Assembly (NCBI GenBank): GCA_035629075.1
Contig: DASPIK010000068.1
Coordinates: forward strand, 1 to 64,000
Length of the DNA stretch: 64,000 bases
Origin: JAEZPW01 sp035629075
Lineage (GTDB): Bacteria > Acidobacteriota > Terriglobia > Terriglobales > Acidobacteriaceae
Reading direction: 5' to 3'
Shown here: piece after piece, positions 25,551 to 33,791 of the stretch
Layout of the letters: each line of letters starts with the position of its first letter
Numbering within the stretch: the stretch's first letter is position 1
Translations under genes and position numbers: made by a program
The notes under the pieces: generated by a model
What the model was told of the DNA's origin: nothing
Database searches by the model: none
The model's input: only the letters and a program-made list of their open reading frames with translations

Positions 25551-25913
25551 ATGATACGAGGCATCAAATTCGCAAGCATTCCTGTTACAGATCAGAACCG
25601 CGCACTGGCGTTTTACACCGAGAAGCTCGGCTTCCGCCTGCTCACAGACCAGCCGTTTGATGACAAGCAGCGCTGGATTGAACTCGGTATCCCAGGTGCC
25701 GACACGCGCGTTGTATTGTTTCGATTCGACAAGGGACTGCAGCCCGGCATGTGGATGAACGTGACGTTCTGGACGGACGACGTCGAGGGCACGGTCGAGG
25801 AACTCAAGCGCAAGGGCGTCGAGATCGTCATGGAACCGCAAAGGCACGACTGGGGTACGGCCGCCATGTTCAAAGACGTGGACGGCAACACGTTCGTGCT
25901 GGGCTCAAAGTGA
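25551..25913 (+). CDS. VOC family protein (glyoxalase/bleomycin-resistance fold)
   Basis: A 120-residue single-domain vicinal-oxygen-chelate protein. It starts MIRGIKFASIPVTDQNRALA with FYTEKLGF next, the standard first beta-alpha unit, and ends DVDGNTFVLGS, the usual last strand. The second-strand pattern GMWMNVTFWTDDVE is also typical. In this fold metal ligands would be His/Glu; the usual first His is replaced (ASIPV), so this may be one of the non-metal or differently liganded members. GGAGGG sits just before ATG 25551. It is divergent from a small regulator. The substrate is unknown; resistance or detoxification is common for this type. Confidence 0.85.
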   Translation: MIRGIKFASIPVTDQNRALAFYTEKLGFRLLTDQPFDDKQRWIELGIPGADTRVVLFRFDKGLQPGMWMNVTFWTDDVEGTVEELKRKGVEIVMEPQRHDWGTAAMFKDVDGNTFVLGSK

Positions 25914-26144
25914 GCGACCCGGAATCGCCCGATCGTGCCCATCCTCGCGCCGTAGTGTTTGGCGCCAGTGTGGGCCAGTCGGCTAACTCAGCATCGTTTA
26001 TGTGTGCGTACAAACCGAAAGGTTGGAGCGAAGCGCTGTATCCCGGACAATCGTGGAACTTGGCCGTGCATTAGGGTAAAGTTACTCGGAAAGCAAGCGT
26101 GAAGCCAAGTAAAGGCGACTTACGCATTGAGCAGAGCGAATGAC

Positions 26145-26501
26145 ATGTCGAGTGATGCAAAAACTAGCAGCTCTTGCCCGAACTGTCACGCTCCTCTGCC
26201 GTCGAACACAACCGTCGCTGTGAACTGCCCAGAGTGCGGCGTTGCCCTTTACTGGAGGTACAGCAGACGTTATGGCGTAATTCGAGTCATCTCTTGCATC
26301 GTTCTCGCGTACGTGTGCGCATGGAATGATATGTGGCGCGCCTCGGTCACCGACTTTGTCGCGTTCACCGTGTTTAAGTTGTGGGGCTATCTTCTGTGCG
26401 CATTCGTCCTCTGGAATTTCGTCTTTGAGCAATTCACCCATTTCAAAGGGCATTGGGAAGTCGAGGGAAGCGCCATACAAACACTGGGATTGGGCACATA
26501 G
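26145..26501 (+). CDS. Small membrane protein with N-terminal zinc ribbon
   Basis: A 118-residue protein. Residues about 10-35 hold two cysteine pairs, CPNC and CPEC, separated by 15 residues: a zinc-ribbon. Residues about 45-65 and 75-100 are hydrophobic and should form two membrane helices. Such zinc-ribbon membrane proteins are common but uncharacterised. ATG 26145 is chosen over a TTG six codons earlier; neither has a strong ribosome site. The 230-base gap before it (from 25914) holds nothing I recognise. A REP-like palindrome follows within 25 bases. Confidence 0.5.
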   Translation: MSSDAKTSSSCPNCHAPLPSNTTVAVNCPECGVALYWRYSRRYGVIRVISCIVLAYVCAWNDMWRASVTDFVAFTVFKLWGYLLCAFVLWNFVFEQFTHFKGHWEVEGSAIQTLGLGT

Positions 26502-26523
26502 TTCACCACTGATTGGCCGGGTG

Positions 26524-26560
26524 CCCCATCCTAAGCGCCTGTTTTGCGCTTAGGGTGGGG
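26524..26560. repeat. REP-like palindrome, copy A
   Basis: Arms CCCCATCCTAAGCGC (26524-26538) and GCGCTTAGGGTGGGG (26546-26560) form a 15-bp stem with one G-T pair and a CTGTTTT loop. The right arm is identical to that of the copy at 27625-27659, in the same orientation. It is a dispersed intergenic palindrome; no transposase is seen nearby. Confidence 0.8.
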
Positions 26561-26590
26561 TAGTTAACGCTTGAGCCGATGGCGCAAAAA

Positions 26591-27184
26591 TCACTTTAAT
26601 ACGGAAAGCGCCTCCCGAAGCTTCCCGTTCAAATCCTGCCTCTCGGTCAATATTCTCTTTGTATTTGGGAAAAAATCGCGGCATTCTCGTGGCTGCGACG
26701 CAATGATCCTCTCGAATTCCGGCAACGTGGAGGAATCGTCGATGGTGCGCATCCAGTATTGGGCGATACGCGTCGGCGGGATAAAACAGGGCCAGGGTCT
26801 GGAATGGATCTCATAACCCTTCCTAAGTGCCTCAATTTCTCGCCTTAGGGGCGATTTCCAATCCAACGGGTCCGGCCCAAACTGCACGAGCGCTTTTCGC
26901 AGTATCAATCGCTGTTGTGGGGAAAACCCATTCGTGTGCAGTATGGACACAATTGCAACAAGATGTTTTGCCAGAGAATCTTTTGCGAGGAGCGTTGCAA
27001 TTAACATGGGCGCTCCATTTGCGATGTCATGCGAGAATCGCAACCCCGCGACTAGTGCTCGCACACTTCCTTCCTTGTCACCAATACTTTGCAGATGAAA
27101 GGCGTAAAGGATGTTTAGGCGGGCAAGAGCGACAGCTTTCGCCGGATAAGACAGCGGCACGTCGAGGCCCTGTGCGTACTCCAC
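26591..27184 (-). pseudogene. C-terminal part of an exported protein, N-terminus lost
   Basis: A 197-codon open frame from GTG 27184. The frame stays open upstream into the preceding sigma fragment (reading FANCDWGVEYAQGLDV), so GTG 27184 is probably not a natural start. The translation is a plausible helical domain (YPAKAVALARLNILYAFHLQ, then ALVQFGPDPLDW). It resembles the C-terminal domain of a membrane-anchored protein found next to ECF sigma factors in Acidobacteria and Planctomycetes; that is from memory and unverified. The expected N-terminal helix and signal region are absent. The gene seems to have been joined by deletion to the sigma fragment before it. It ends 30 bases from the REP-like copy A. 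Confidence 0.45.
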
Positions 27185-27191
27185 TCCCCAA

Positions 27192-27518
27192 TCACAGTTT
27201 GCGAAGCAGATCCATCTCCGCAGCCTTGTTATGATTCAGTGGATTGAACCAGGCAGACTCCGGGTCCAGTTCAATGTTGCGCTGGCGCGCCTTTGCTTCG
27301 TTCAGAACGGCGTTCCGTACGCATGCGAACAGATATGCTTTGACGTCAACAACTTGTTGGAGGCTCCCGTACTCGATCAGTTTCAAAAAGACTTGATGAA
27401 CAGCATCTTGGGCCCAGCTATGTTCGCCCGTAATGGCCGCAGCAAAGAGCACGAGGGCCGGGCCATGCTCGGAATACAAACGCTCGACCTCGTCGACGTT
27501 GGCGCCAAGAATGTGCAT
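27192..27518 (-). pseudogene. ECF sigma factor fragment: region 2 only
   Basis: A 108-codon frame starting MHILGANVDEVERLYSEHGP. The next part (WAQDAVHQVFLKLIEY, then VKAYLFACVRNAVLNEAKAR) is a recognisable sigma-70 region 2 of the ECF group, the part that binds core polymerase and the -10 element. Region 4 with its helix-turn-helix should follow after about 30 residues, but the frame stops at 27192 and no region 4 is found in any frame downstream. It therefore looks like a truncated sigma gene. The downstream frame overlaps by a few bases in a different register, consistent with an internal deletion spanning the end of the sigma gene and the start of its neighbour. A short functional product cannot be excluded. 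Confidence 0.55.
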
Positions 27519-27624
27519 GTTCCCGAATAGTAAGACAATCGGGCGAACGAAATTTGTCTGTGATTCTCAAAAAAAAATTCCAAACGTTTCCCACGCTTTG
27601 TTGCCGGTAACATCGCGCCGAACG

Positions 27625-27659
27625 CCCCACCTCAGCGCTCGTTTGCGCTTAGGGTGGGG
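27625..27659. repeat. REP-like palindrome, copy B
   Basis: Arms CCCCACCTCAGCGC (27625-27638) and GCGCTTAGGGTGGGG (27645-27659). The right arm is identical to copy A over 15 bases and the left arm differs by a small change. Copies A and B stand in the same orientation and bracket the decayed sigma/partner block. Confidence 0.8.
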
Positions 27660-27756
27660 TGGTTCCGCTGCGGATGGCTGTTGCTCTCCCGGTCCAACAA
27701 TTGTGGTACTTGCCTGAGAATCGGGGTAAAGTGCTGACCGTGGTCGATGGCCGAAA

Positions 27757-28248
27757 ATGCCGCTCATTAGAAAAGAATTGAAATCTGATGACGTGACGGC
27801 ACGTCTTGCGAAGTACAGCACAGCGGAGTTCCGTGTGTGGGTCGCCGTTGCGTTCTTCGCGGCGATCATCGCCGGCGCCTGTGCAAGTATGTTCTCGCAG
27901 GGAGTCACTGCGGTGGTGGCGGGGTGCTTGACGTTAATTACTTTGGTAGTCGCGGGGGCGAGATTAAGGCGAGAACGACTCCTGCTGCACAACTACAAGA
28001 CGGCTGTCGCAACTGTGTCGGAGTGGAGACGAACAGAGGGAGTAGATGGCGGCTATCTTTACGAGATCAGATATAGGTTTCTAGTTCCAGATGGCACTGT
28101 CTACGTCGGATCATCGGGCGCTTGTAGCCGTGAACTTCCGCACCAGGGTGATACTGTTCCGGTGCTATATCGAGCAGATGATCCAAACCAAAACCTGACG
28201 CTTGCGTCCTTCTGGTTCTATGCTTTCTCCTACACAGGGACGGAATAG
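27757..28248 (+). CDS. Membrane protein, DUF3592-like
   Basis: A 163-residue protein with two membrane helices at about 27-48 and 50-68, then a beta-rich domain (about 80-150) with YEIRYRFLVPDGTVYVGS and VPVLYRADDPNQNL. This pattern (hydrophobic hairpin, small beta domain containing VxYxPxxP-like and a final hydrophobic stretch) resembles DUF3592 proteins, whose function is unknown. The start ATG 27757 has only a weak ribosome site. It lies in the repeat-bearing stretch, without obvious partners. Confidence 0.5.
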   Translation: MPLIRKELKSDDVTARLAKYSTAEFRVWVAVAFFAAIIAGACASMFSQGVTAVVAGCLTLITLVVAGARLRRERLLLHNYKTAVATVSEWRRTEGVDGGYLYEIRYRFLVPDGTVYVGSSGACSRELPHQGDTVPVLYRADDPNQNLTLASFWFYAFSYTGTE

Positions 28249-28343
28249 TTCGCCTGCGTCTTTGAGATGGGGGTTCTGGAACCTGCTATCGTCAACAATC
28301 ATGCACTCGGGGCAACTATGGACGTAACCTTAGGCCGTTTGAG

Positions 28344-28627
28344 GGCCACACGCCATATTCGAGCCATTCAAAGAGAACATCCGCCTGACGCGCGAAACAT
28401 ACACTGCCGCAAGACAGGGATTCAAGTCGGGCTTTGAAAGCATTAGGAACGCGCCGAGGATTAAGAAGGGTCTTTGGTTGACCATAATCGGGGCGATCGT
28501 CGTTAGGTCGATCGCTTCGGAGTTTTCTGTCCCGTGGTATTACCAAGCGGTCCTTGTAGTCGGCTTTGTGATTCTTCCTTTGTGGATTTGGGCTGGAAGA
28601 AAGAAAGAAACGGATAGTCGAACATAA
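28344..28627 (+). pseudogene. Remnant of a small membrane protein gene
   Basis: Between 28249 and 29029 no full gene is found. One frame, opening right after a TGA at 28341-28343, runs 94 codons and encodes a protein-like sequence: FEPFKENIRLTRETYTAARQ, then GLWLTIIGAIVVRSIASEF and VLVVGFVILPLWIWAGRKK before the stop. It has two good membrane helices but no ATG, GTG or TTG at a sensible place near its beginning, so it is probably a 5'-truncated remnant. The rest of the gap holds the hairpin at 28951. Confidence 0.3.
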
Positions 28628-28950
28628 ATCGGCCCCTGTCCACTTCCCAGAGCAGCGACATCGCAATTGGAGGCTCGCCGTCGCGGATCTTGCGCTCAAG
28701 CGCTCCCTTGTTCCGAATGTAGAAATTGTTGAGCGCCGTTGTTCGCTCGCGGCGATTCATAGCTAAACTTGGCGTAGAACAATAGCGGGTATCTTCTCCC
28801 CCCAGTTCTTTGATATTCGGTTTCATGTTGTTTCAACTTCGAAAACCCAGTGACTCCGGAGTAAAGCGCCGGTATCCGTCGATCAGGCCGAAAACAGAAT
28901 CAGATTTTCGGATTTAAGTCCTTTAGAAATTCAGATTTGGCTGATTCGAG

Positions 28951-28995
28951 GATGGGGGTGTCGCCGTAACCACTAGGTTACGTTCAGCCCCCATC
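28951..28995. repeat. Two-part hairpin downstream of the permease genes
   Basis: Outer arms GATGGGGG/CCCCCATC (8 bp) enclose an inner hairpin CGTAACC-ACTA-GGTTACG (7 bp). It is 35 bases past the stop codon of the minus-strand permease gene and may end its transcript, although there is no T-run. Confidence 0.5.
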
Positions 28996-29029
28996 GAAAC
29001 AGCAGGCTGGTATGTGTGATCGCGCTCGC

Positions 29030-30295
29030 TTACTCGTACCTGAGCGCCTCGATCGGATCCAGGTTGGCGGCCTTCCATGCAGGATAGATGCCGAAGAGCA
29101 GGCCGATTCCTGCCGATGCACCGAAGCTGAGGAACGTCCAGAACACGGACATGCTGGCTGGCAGCGACGACCAGATGAAGCGTATGGAATAGGTCAGGAC
29201 AGCGCCGGCGACGATTCCGATCAGTCCGCCGACACAACATAGCGTCATCGCTTCCAGCGTGAACTGGAGCAGGACGTCGCGTTTGCGTGCGCCAATCGCT
29301 TTGCGTACACCTATCTCGCGGGTGCGCTCGGTGACGCTGACCAACATGATGTTCATGACGCCGACGCCGCCAACAATAAGCGCGACGCTCGACACTGCGA
29401 ACATGAAGATGAATATGCCGCCAGTCACCTGGTTCCAAACTTCCGACATGGAATCCTGAGTGAAGACAGAGAAGTTGTCCGGATCGCTGGGCGGCACTTT
29501 GCGGCGCCGACGCAGCAGTTCACGGATTTCGTCCTGCGCCTTGGCCATGTCGTCGTGCGAGGTGGCTTTCGCGGTGATCCAGTGCGCCTTCTGTTCCGGA
29601 TGAAGCTTCCGGAACGTACGCAGGGGCATGAAGATCTTGTTGTCCTCGGGGTTGGAACCGCCTCCGCCGAAGACCTGCTTGGTTGGCTCCGCCACGCCGA
29701 TGATCGTGAACATCTGGCCTTCGATGTTCAGTTCCTTGCCCAGCGGATCGGTCTTCTCGAACAGCGTTTCCGCGGTTTCCGAGCCCAGGATGATGACATT
29801 CGACCGCCGCTCATCATCGATCTCGGTAAACCACCGCCCCCCGGGCAGCAGCGCCATATCATACACATCCTTCGCGGAAGCTGTATCGCCTTCGAGGATA
29901 GTGTTCTTGGCTTTCTTGCCCTGGTACTTGACGGCGTAAGTGCCGACACCGAGTTCGGGCCGGAAGTAGCGCACACCCGCCGTTACGGCCTTGACGTGCG
30001 GCAGGTCTTTCATTGCTTCCGCGTCTTCGAACGTGAGTTCTTTTCGCGTGCGCATTTCTTCAGGCATGTGCCCGAAGGTGAACACGTCAATGTGGAACGC
30101 GAAGATGAGGTCTGACCCCATGCTGCTGATGACGCTGGACACGTTGGAGTTCAGGCCGCGCACGACCGACGAAATGCCGATCACAACCGAGACGCCGATC
30201 ACGATACCAAGGATGGTCAAGCCGGACCGCAGCTTGTTCTTCCAGATCGTGTCCAGCGCCATGCGGACAACTTCGCCGAAATCGTGTTTACGCAT
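29030..30295 (-). CDS. ABC transporter permease, MacB/FtsX type (second of pair)
   Basis: Inner-membrane permease of 421 residues in the MacB family. Its members pair with an ATPase and a periplasmic adaptor to export peptides, antibiotics or lipids from the periplasm. An N-terminal helix (RSGLTILGIVIGVSVVIGIS) is followed by a large periplasmic MacB_PCD domain (about 45-265) and an FtsX C-terminal region with three helices, including the signature SVTERTREIGVRKAIGARKR. It ends KAANLDPIEALRYE, the standard family C-terminus. ATG 30295 is chosen at the family start. It follows the first permease by 52 bases containing heptamer repeats. Neither gene carries an ATPase domain and none is adjacent. 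Confidence 0.92.
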   Translation of the reverse strand: MRKHDFGEVVRMALDTIWKNKLRSGLTILGIVIGVSVVIGISSVVRGLNSNVSSVISSMGSDLIFAFHIDVFTFGHMPEEMRTRKELTFEDAEAMKDLPHVKAVTAGVRYFRPELGVGTYAVKYQGKKAKNTILEGDTASAKDVYDMALLPGGRWFTEIDDERRSNVIILGSETAETLFEKTDPLGKELNIEGQMFTIIGVAEPTKQVFGGGGSNPEDNKIFMPLRTFRKLHPEQKAHWITAKATSHDDMAKAQDEIRELLRRRRKVPPSDPDNFSVFTQDSMSEVWNQVTGGIFIFMFAVSSVALIVGGVGVMNIMLVSVTERTREIGVRKAIGARKRDVLLQFTLEAMTLCCVGGLIGIVAGAVLTYSIRFIWSSLPASMSVFWTFLSFGASAGIGLLFGIYPAWKAANLDPIEALRYE

Positions 30296-30314
30296 AAGAA
30301 ACCAGTCCGTGCTG

Positions 30315-30346
30315 ACCAACGACTAACGACCAACAACTAACGACTC
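30315..30346. repeat. Heptanucleotide tandem repeat between the permease genes
   Basis: Four to five 7-base units of consensus AC[C/T]AAC[G/A] occur in succession (ACCAACG, ACTAACG, ACCAACA, ACTAACG, then a degenerate ACTCACT). They fill most of the 52-base gap between the two permease genes. Such degenerate heptamers are known as intergenic repeats in some bacteria; slippage could change spacing. Confidence 0.75.
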
Positions 30347-30347
30347 A

Positions 30348-31577
30348 CTAGACCTCAAATCTCAACGCCGCGATCGGATCAAGCTTGGCCGCGCGGCGAG
30401 CGGGGTACACGCCGAAGAAGATTCCCACGCTTGCGGAAACGAGCAATCCAGCGAAGACCGCCCACAACTTGATCACCGACGGCATGCCGATCAACGCCGT
30501 GACGCCCTTGGCAATACCCACGCCAAACAATATCCCCAAAATTCCGCCGACGATCGCCATTGTGCTGGACTCGATCAGGAATTGCCGCATGACGTCGCCG
30601 CTGCGAGCACCCATTGCCTTGCGAATGCCAATCTCGCGCGTGCGTTCCGTGACCGAAACCAGCATGATGTTCATGATCACGATGCCGCCTACCACCAGCG
30701 AGATCGAAGCGATGGCGATCATCGCGATGAAGAAGCTACTCATCAGCGAGTTAAGGATGCCGACAAAGCTCTGGTTTGCCTCGAGCGAGAAACTGTCCGG
30801 CTTGCCGGGCAAGTCGTGACGGCGGGCACGCATGATCACTCGAGCTTCGTCCATCGCTGCATCAAGACTGGGGCCTAAACCGTTGGCTTTACCAAGAACG
30901 GTGATACTGCGGCGTGCACCGTACTGGCGCAGCCATGTGCTCAGCGGCATGACCACCCAGTTGTCGCGACTCTGGCCCATGGTCTTGCCTTCCCGCTTGC
31001 CCACGCCAATCACACGATGCAGGCGGCCATCAACACGGATTTCCTTGTTAATCGGGTCGACTCCGAGCAGCAGCTTCTCGAAGATGTCGTAGCCGATGAT
31101 CACGACGTTGGCGGCGTTCCGCATATCGGAATCGTTGATGCCGCGGCCCGCGACGAGGTCGAGGTCATAGATCGGCCCCATGTTGGGCGTCCAGCCGCGT
31201 ACAAAGCTGTCTTTGCTGGACTGTTCGGCGTACTTGATCTTGCCGCCAAAGGTGGTCACGGAAGCCGCTACATACTGGCACTGCTTGCAGCCTTCAGCCA
31301 CCGCCTCGTAATGCTCGAACTCGATGTTCTTGCGCCGTTCCTGTTCGATCAGTTGCTCGGGATTCGTGATTACCGGGGACGTTTTGCTGATGACAAAAAC
31401 ATCGGCGCCCAGGCGGAAGATGCGCTCGGCAACGTAGGCCTGTATGCCGTTCACGAAAGTCACCACGGCGATAACGGCCGCAACGCCAATGACCACGCCA
31501 AGGAGCGTGAGCACCGAGCGTAACTTGTTGGCCCACAGCGACAGAAGGGCAATGCGGATTGCTTCCGTGGTGTTCAT
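30348..31577 (-). CDS. ABC transporter permease, MacB/FtsX type (first of pair)
   Basis: A 409-residue permease with the same layout as its neighbour: N-terminal helix (RSVLTLLGVVIGVAAVIAVV), periplasmic domain about 45-260, FtsX region with SVTERTREIGIRKAMGARSG, and terminal RRAAKLDPIAALRFE. The two proteins are related but clearly divergent, so they probably form a heterodimer. A pair of cysteines in EGCKQCQYVA (near residue 97) within the periplasmic domain is unusual and could form a disulfide or bind metal. The 134-base gap upstream separates it from the SulP gene on the same strand. Confidence 0.92.
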   Translation of the reverse strand: MNTTEAIRIALLSLWANKLRSVLTLLGVVIGVAAVIAVVTFVNGIQAYVAERIFRLGADVFVISKTSPVITNPEQLIEQERRKNIEFEHYEAVAEGCKQCQYVAASVTTFGGKIKYAEQSSKDSFVRGWTPNMGPIYDLDLVAGRGINDSDMRNAANVVIIGYDIFEKLLLGVDPINKEIRVDGRLHRVIGVGKREGKTMGQSRDNWVVMPLSTWLRQYGARRSITVLGKANGLGPSLDAAMDEARVIMRARRHDLPGKPDSFSLEANQSFVGILNSLMSSFFIAMIAIASISLVVGGIVIMNIMLVSVTERTREIGIRKAMGARSGDVMRQFLIESSTMAIVGGILGILFGVGIAKGVTALIGMPSVIKLWAVFAGLLVSASVGIFFGVYPARRAAKLDPIAALRFEV

Positions 31578-31711
31578 CAGTAGGGACTGGACTCCGATGA
31601 AAGTTTATCAGAGCTGTGTTGCCCGCGGATGAACGGATGATCGGATTAGGGATGAGCAGCCGACGATAGTCGTATTTGCGAGGACGGGTCAGAGACCCGT
31701 CCTTACGTATA

Positions 31712-33430
31712 CTAAACGGCTGATGTTGCGACGAACTGGCTGTACTTTGCTGTTCCCGCCCCGTGTGGCCGTATTTTTGGTCCGATAGTCTTCGCACGCT
31801 CGATCGCTTCGCGGATGTTTGCGCAGATGTTCTCTTCGCCAACACGTTGTTCAAAATTTGCCTGGCGCAGGACCGTTGCGGGCTGTTCGCGTGCGCCGCA
31901 GAAGATCAGCGCCTTGCCTGACGCGTGTACTTTGTCGGCCAGGGATTCGAGTTCACGAACGCCCGTGGCGTCCAGTGCTGTCATGTTTCGCAGGCGCAGG
32001 ATGACTACGGGCGGCAAGTCTTCGATTTGGTCTGTGATGACCGAAAGCTTCTCAGTGGCTCCAAAGAGGAACGGTCCGTGGATGCGGAAAACCGCGACGT
32101 AATCAGGGATGCTCTTGTCCTGAAGGATGTGAGCCCAGCCCTGTTTGATGTAGCTGTCCGTAACGGCGGATACCGTGGTCGTTGCGGTTACGCTGCGAAT
32201 GAACAGGAGCGCGGCGAGGATCATGCCGAATTCGACGGCTACGGTGAGGTCGGCCACGATGGTGAGGCTGAAAGTGACGAGCCAGACCAGGATGTCGTAT
32301 TTGCCGAGCTTAAGGAAGCGGGCGAGTTGTGCCCATTGTCCCATGTTGTAGGCGACGACGGCGAGGATAGCGGCCAGCACAGCGAGCGGGACGAATCGGG
32401 CGAGCGGCGCGGCGAAGAGCAGCACGGCAACCAGCGTTAGGGCGTGGACGATGCCTGCGACCGGGGTGCGCGCGCCGGAGCGAATGTTGGTGGCGGTGCG
32501 GGCGATTGCGCCGGTGGCGGGGAGTCCGCCGAAGAAGGGTGAGGCGACGTTGGCGACACCTTGTGCGACGAGTTCGACGTTGGGGTTGTGCTTGTCGCCG
32601 CTCATCTCGTCAGCAACAACGGCCGACATGAGCGATTCGATCGCGCCCAGCATGGCCACGGTGATCGCGGGAGAGATGAGGGGAAGCATCAGGTCGAACC
32701 TGAATTGCGGGGCTTTCAGATGCGGCAAGCCGGAAGGGATTCCGCCGAAGCGGCTGCCGATGGTTTCGACGGGAAGCTTGAGAATAACTACTGCCGCAGT
32801 GGCCAGAACCATGGCTACGATGTAGCCGGGCACGCGCTTCGTGAGCCGAGGCGTCAGCAGGATGATGGTGATCGATGCCGCAGCGATGATAGTGGCATGC
32901 GGAGAGATGGTGCCGAAGTGGACTCCGATCTCGCGTATGCGGCCGAGGAAGTCGCCCGGAACTTTCTCCATAGTCAAGCCTAAGAAGTCGCGGATCTGAG
33001 TGCTGGCGATCAGGATGGCGATGCCGTTGGTGAATCCGAGGACGACGGGGCGCGGGATGAACTTGATGGCGGCGCCGAGACCAGTGGCACCCATAACGAT
33101 GAGCAGCACGCCCGCCATCATGGTGCACATAAAGAGACCGTCAATGCCGTGCCTGGCGATGATGCCAGCGACGACTACGACGAACGCTCCGGTGGGGCCG
33201 CCGATCTGCACTTTTGAGCCGCCCAGCAACGAAATCAGAAGTCCGGTAACGACGGCGCAGTAAATCCCAGATTGCGGCGACATGCCAGAGGCGATGGCGA
33301 AGGCCATGGCGAGCGGAAGGGCAACGAGACCGACGGTCACCCCGGCAGTGAAATCGGCCAACAGATCTTTACGTGTATACGTGCGGAGGGACTGAAGAGA
33401 CTTCGGTAGCCAGTTTTCTACGTTCAACAT
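31712..33430 (-). CDS. SulP family anion transporter with STAS domain
   Basis: Inner-membrane transporter of 572 residues for sulfate, bicarbonate or other small anions. The membrane domain (about 25-435) has the SulP signature LADFTAGVTVGLVALPLAMA and GLLISLLGGSKVQIGGPTGA; AIESLMSAVVADEMSGDKHN contains the conserved acidic/Asn motif. The C-terminal STAS domain (about 445-550) reads VAVFRIHGPFLFGATEKL and NMTALDATGVRELE, with the usual D[S/A]TG loop. AGGAAGA precedes ATG 33430. The substrate cannot be told: no cys or carboxysome genes are nearby. The family SulP type is certain. Confidence 0.93.
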   Translation of the reverse strand: MLNVENWLPKSLQSLRTYTRKDLLADFTAGVTVGLVALPLAMAFAIASGMSPQSGIYCAVVTGLLISLLGGSKVQIGGPTGAFVVVVAGIIARHGIDGLFMCTMMAGVLLIVMGATGLGAAIKFIPRPVVLGFTNGIAILIASTQIRDFLGLTMEKVPGDFLGRIREIGVHFGTISPHATIIAAASITIILLTPRLTKRVPGYIVAMVLATAAVVILKLPVETIGSRFGGIPSGLPHLKAPQFRFDLMLPLISPAITVAMLGAIESLMSAVVADEMSGDKHNPNVELVAQGVANVASPFFGGLPATGAIARTATNIRSGARTPVAGIVHALTLVAVLLFAAPLARFVPLAVLAAILAVVAYNMGQWAQLARFLKLGKYDILVWLVTFSLTIVADLTVAVEFGMILAALLFIRSVTATTTVSAVTDSYIKQGWAHILQDKSIPDYVAVFRIHGPFLFGATEKLSVITDQIEDLPPVVILRLRNMTALDATGVRELESLADKVHASGKALIFCGAREQPATVLRQANFEQRVGEENICANIREAIERAKTIGPKIRPHGAGTAKYSQFVATSAV

Positions 33431-33548
33431 TCTTCCTGTGTATCTCTCTAAGGCCGCTGATTCGACTCACGCGCGGAGGCCGTAGACACGGCTATTTGGC
33501 AGCGGCATCTGCTGGTGGTAAATGAAGTTTTTGACTGGAAACAAGAGA

Positions 33549-33602
33549 CCCTGTCCGGAACAGGGGATACGAGCGCCGCCCTCCCACCGAGGGCCACTTT
33601 TT
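33549..33602. other. Tandem hairpins in the SulP / rnpB intergenic region
   Basis: The 360 bases between SulP (minus) and rnpB (plus) contain no gene. CCCTGT-CCGGA-ACAGGG (33549-33565) and GCCCTC-CCACC-GAGGGC (33578-33594) are consecutive hairpins. The second is followed on the plus strand by CACTTTTT, like a terminator. On the minus strand they would lie in the SulP leader. Which strand matters is unknown. Confidence 0.35.
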
Positions 33603-33775
33603 CGAAATCCAGTGTCTCTGAAAATGTACGCCTGTTGAAACGCGTGGGCAATGGCGAGTGGGTGACGTTGGTGCGAGTGCGGTAGTACACCCCTTGCGGC
33701 GTAATCCGGTAATCGGGAAGGTATGCACGAATCCGCTGCAGGTCCGCAGGAGCTAAATGCAGCGGAACAATCCCT

Positions 33776-33781
33776 TATAAT
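33776..33781 (+). promoter_or_regulatory. Probable -10 box of rnpB
   Basis: A perfect TATAAT lies 10 bases before the deduced 5' end of the RNase P RNA at 33792. No good -35 hexamer is seen at 17 bases distance. Confidence 0.65.
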
Positions 33782-33791
33782 ACGAATGATT

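Noticed and set aside
25476..25847. Long version of the winged-helix gene reaching to 25847
   Set aside because: The added part is antisense to the clear VOC gene and has no relation to the DNA-binding domain.
28503..28826. 107-codon minus-strand frame in the gap before the permease genes
   Set aside because: Some stretches look protein-like but there is no ribosome site and no known family, and half of it overlaps a better plus-strand remnant.
30315..30346. CRISPR array
   Set aside because: The repeat unit is seven bases without spacers; no cas genes are present anywhere in the window.
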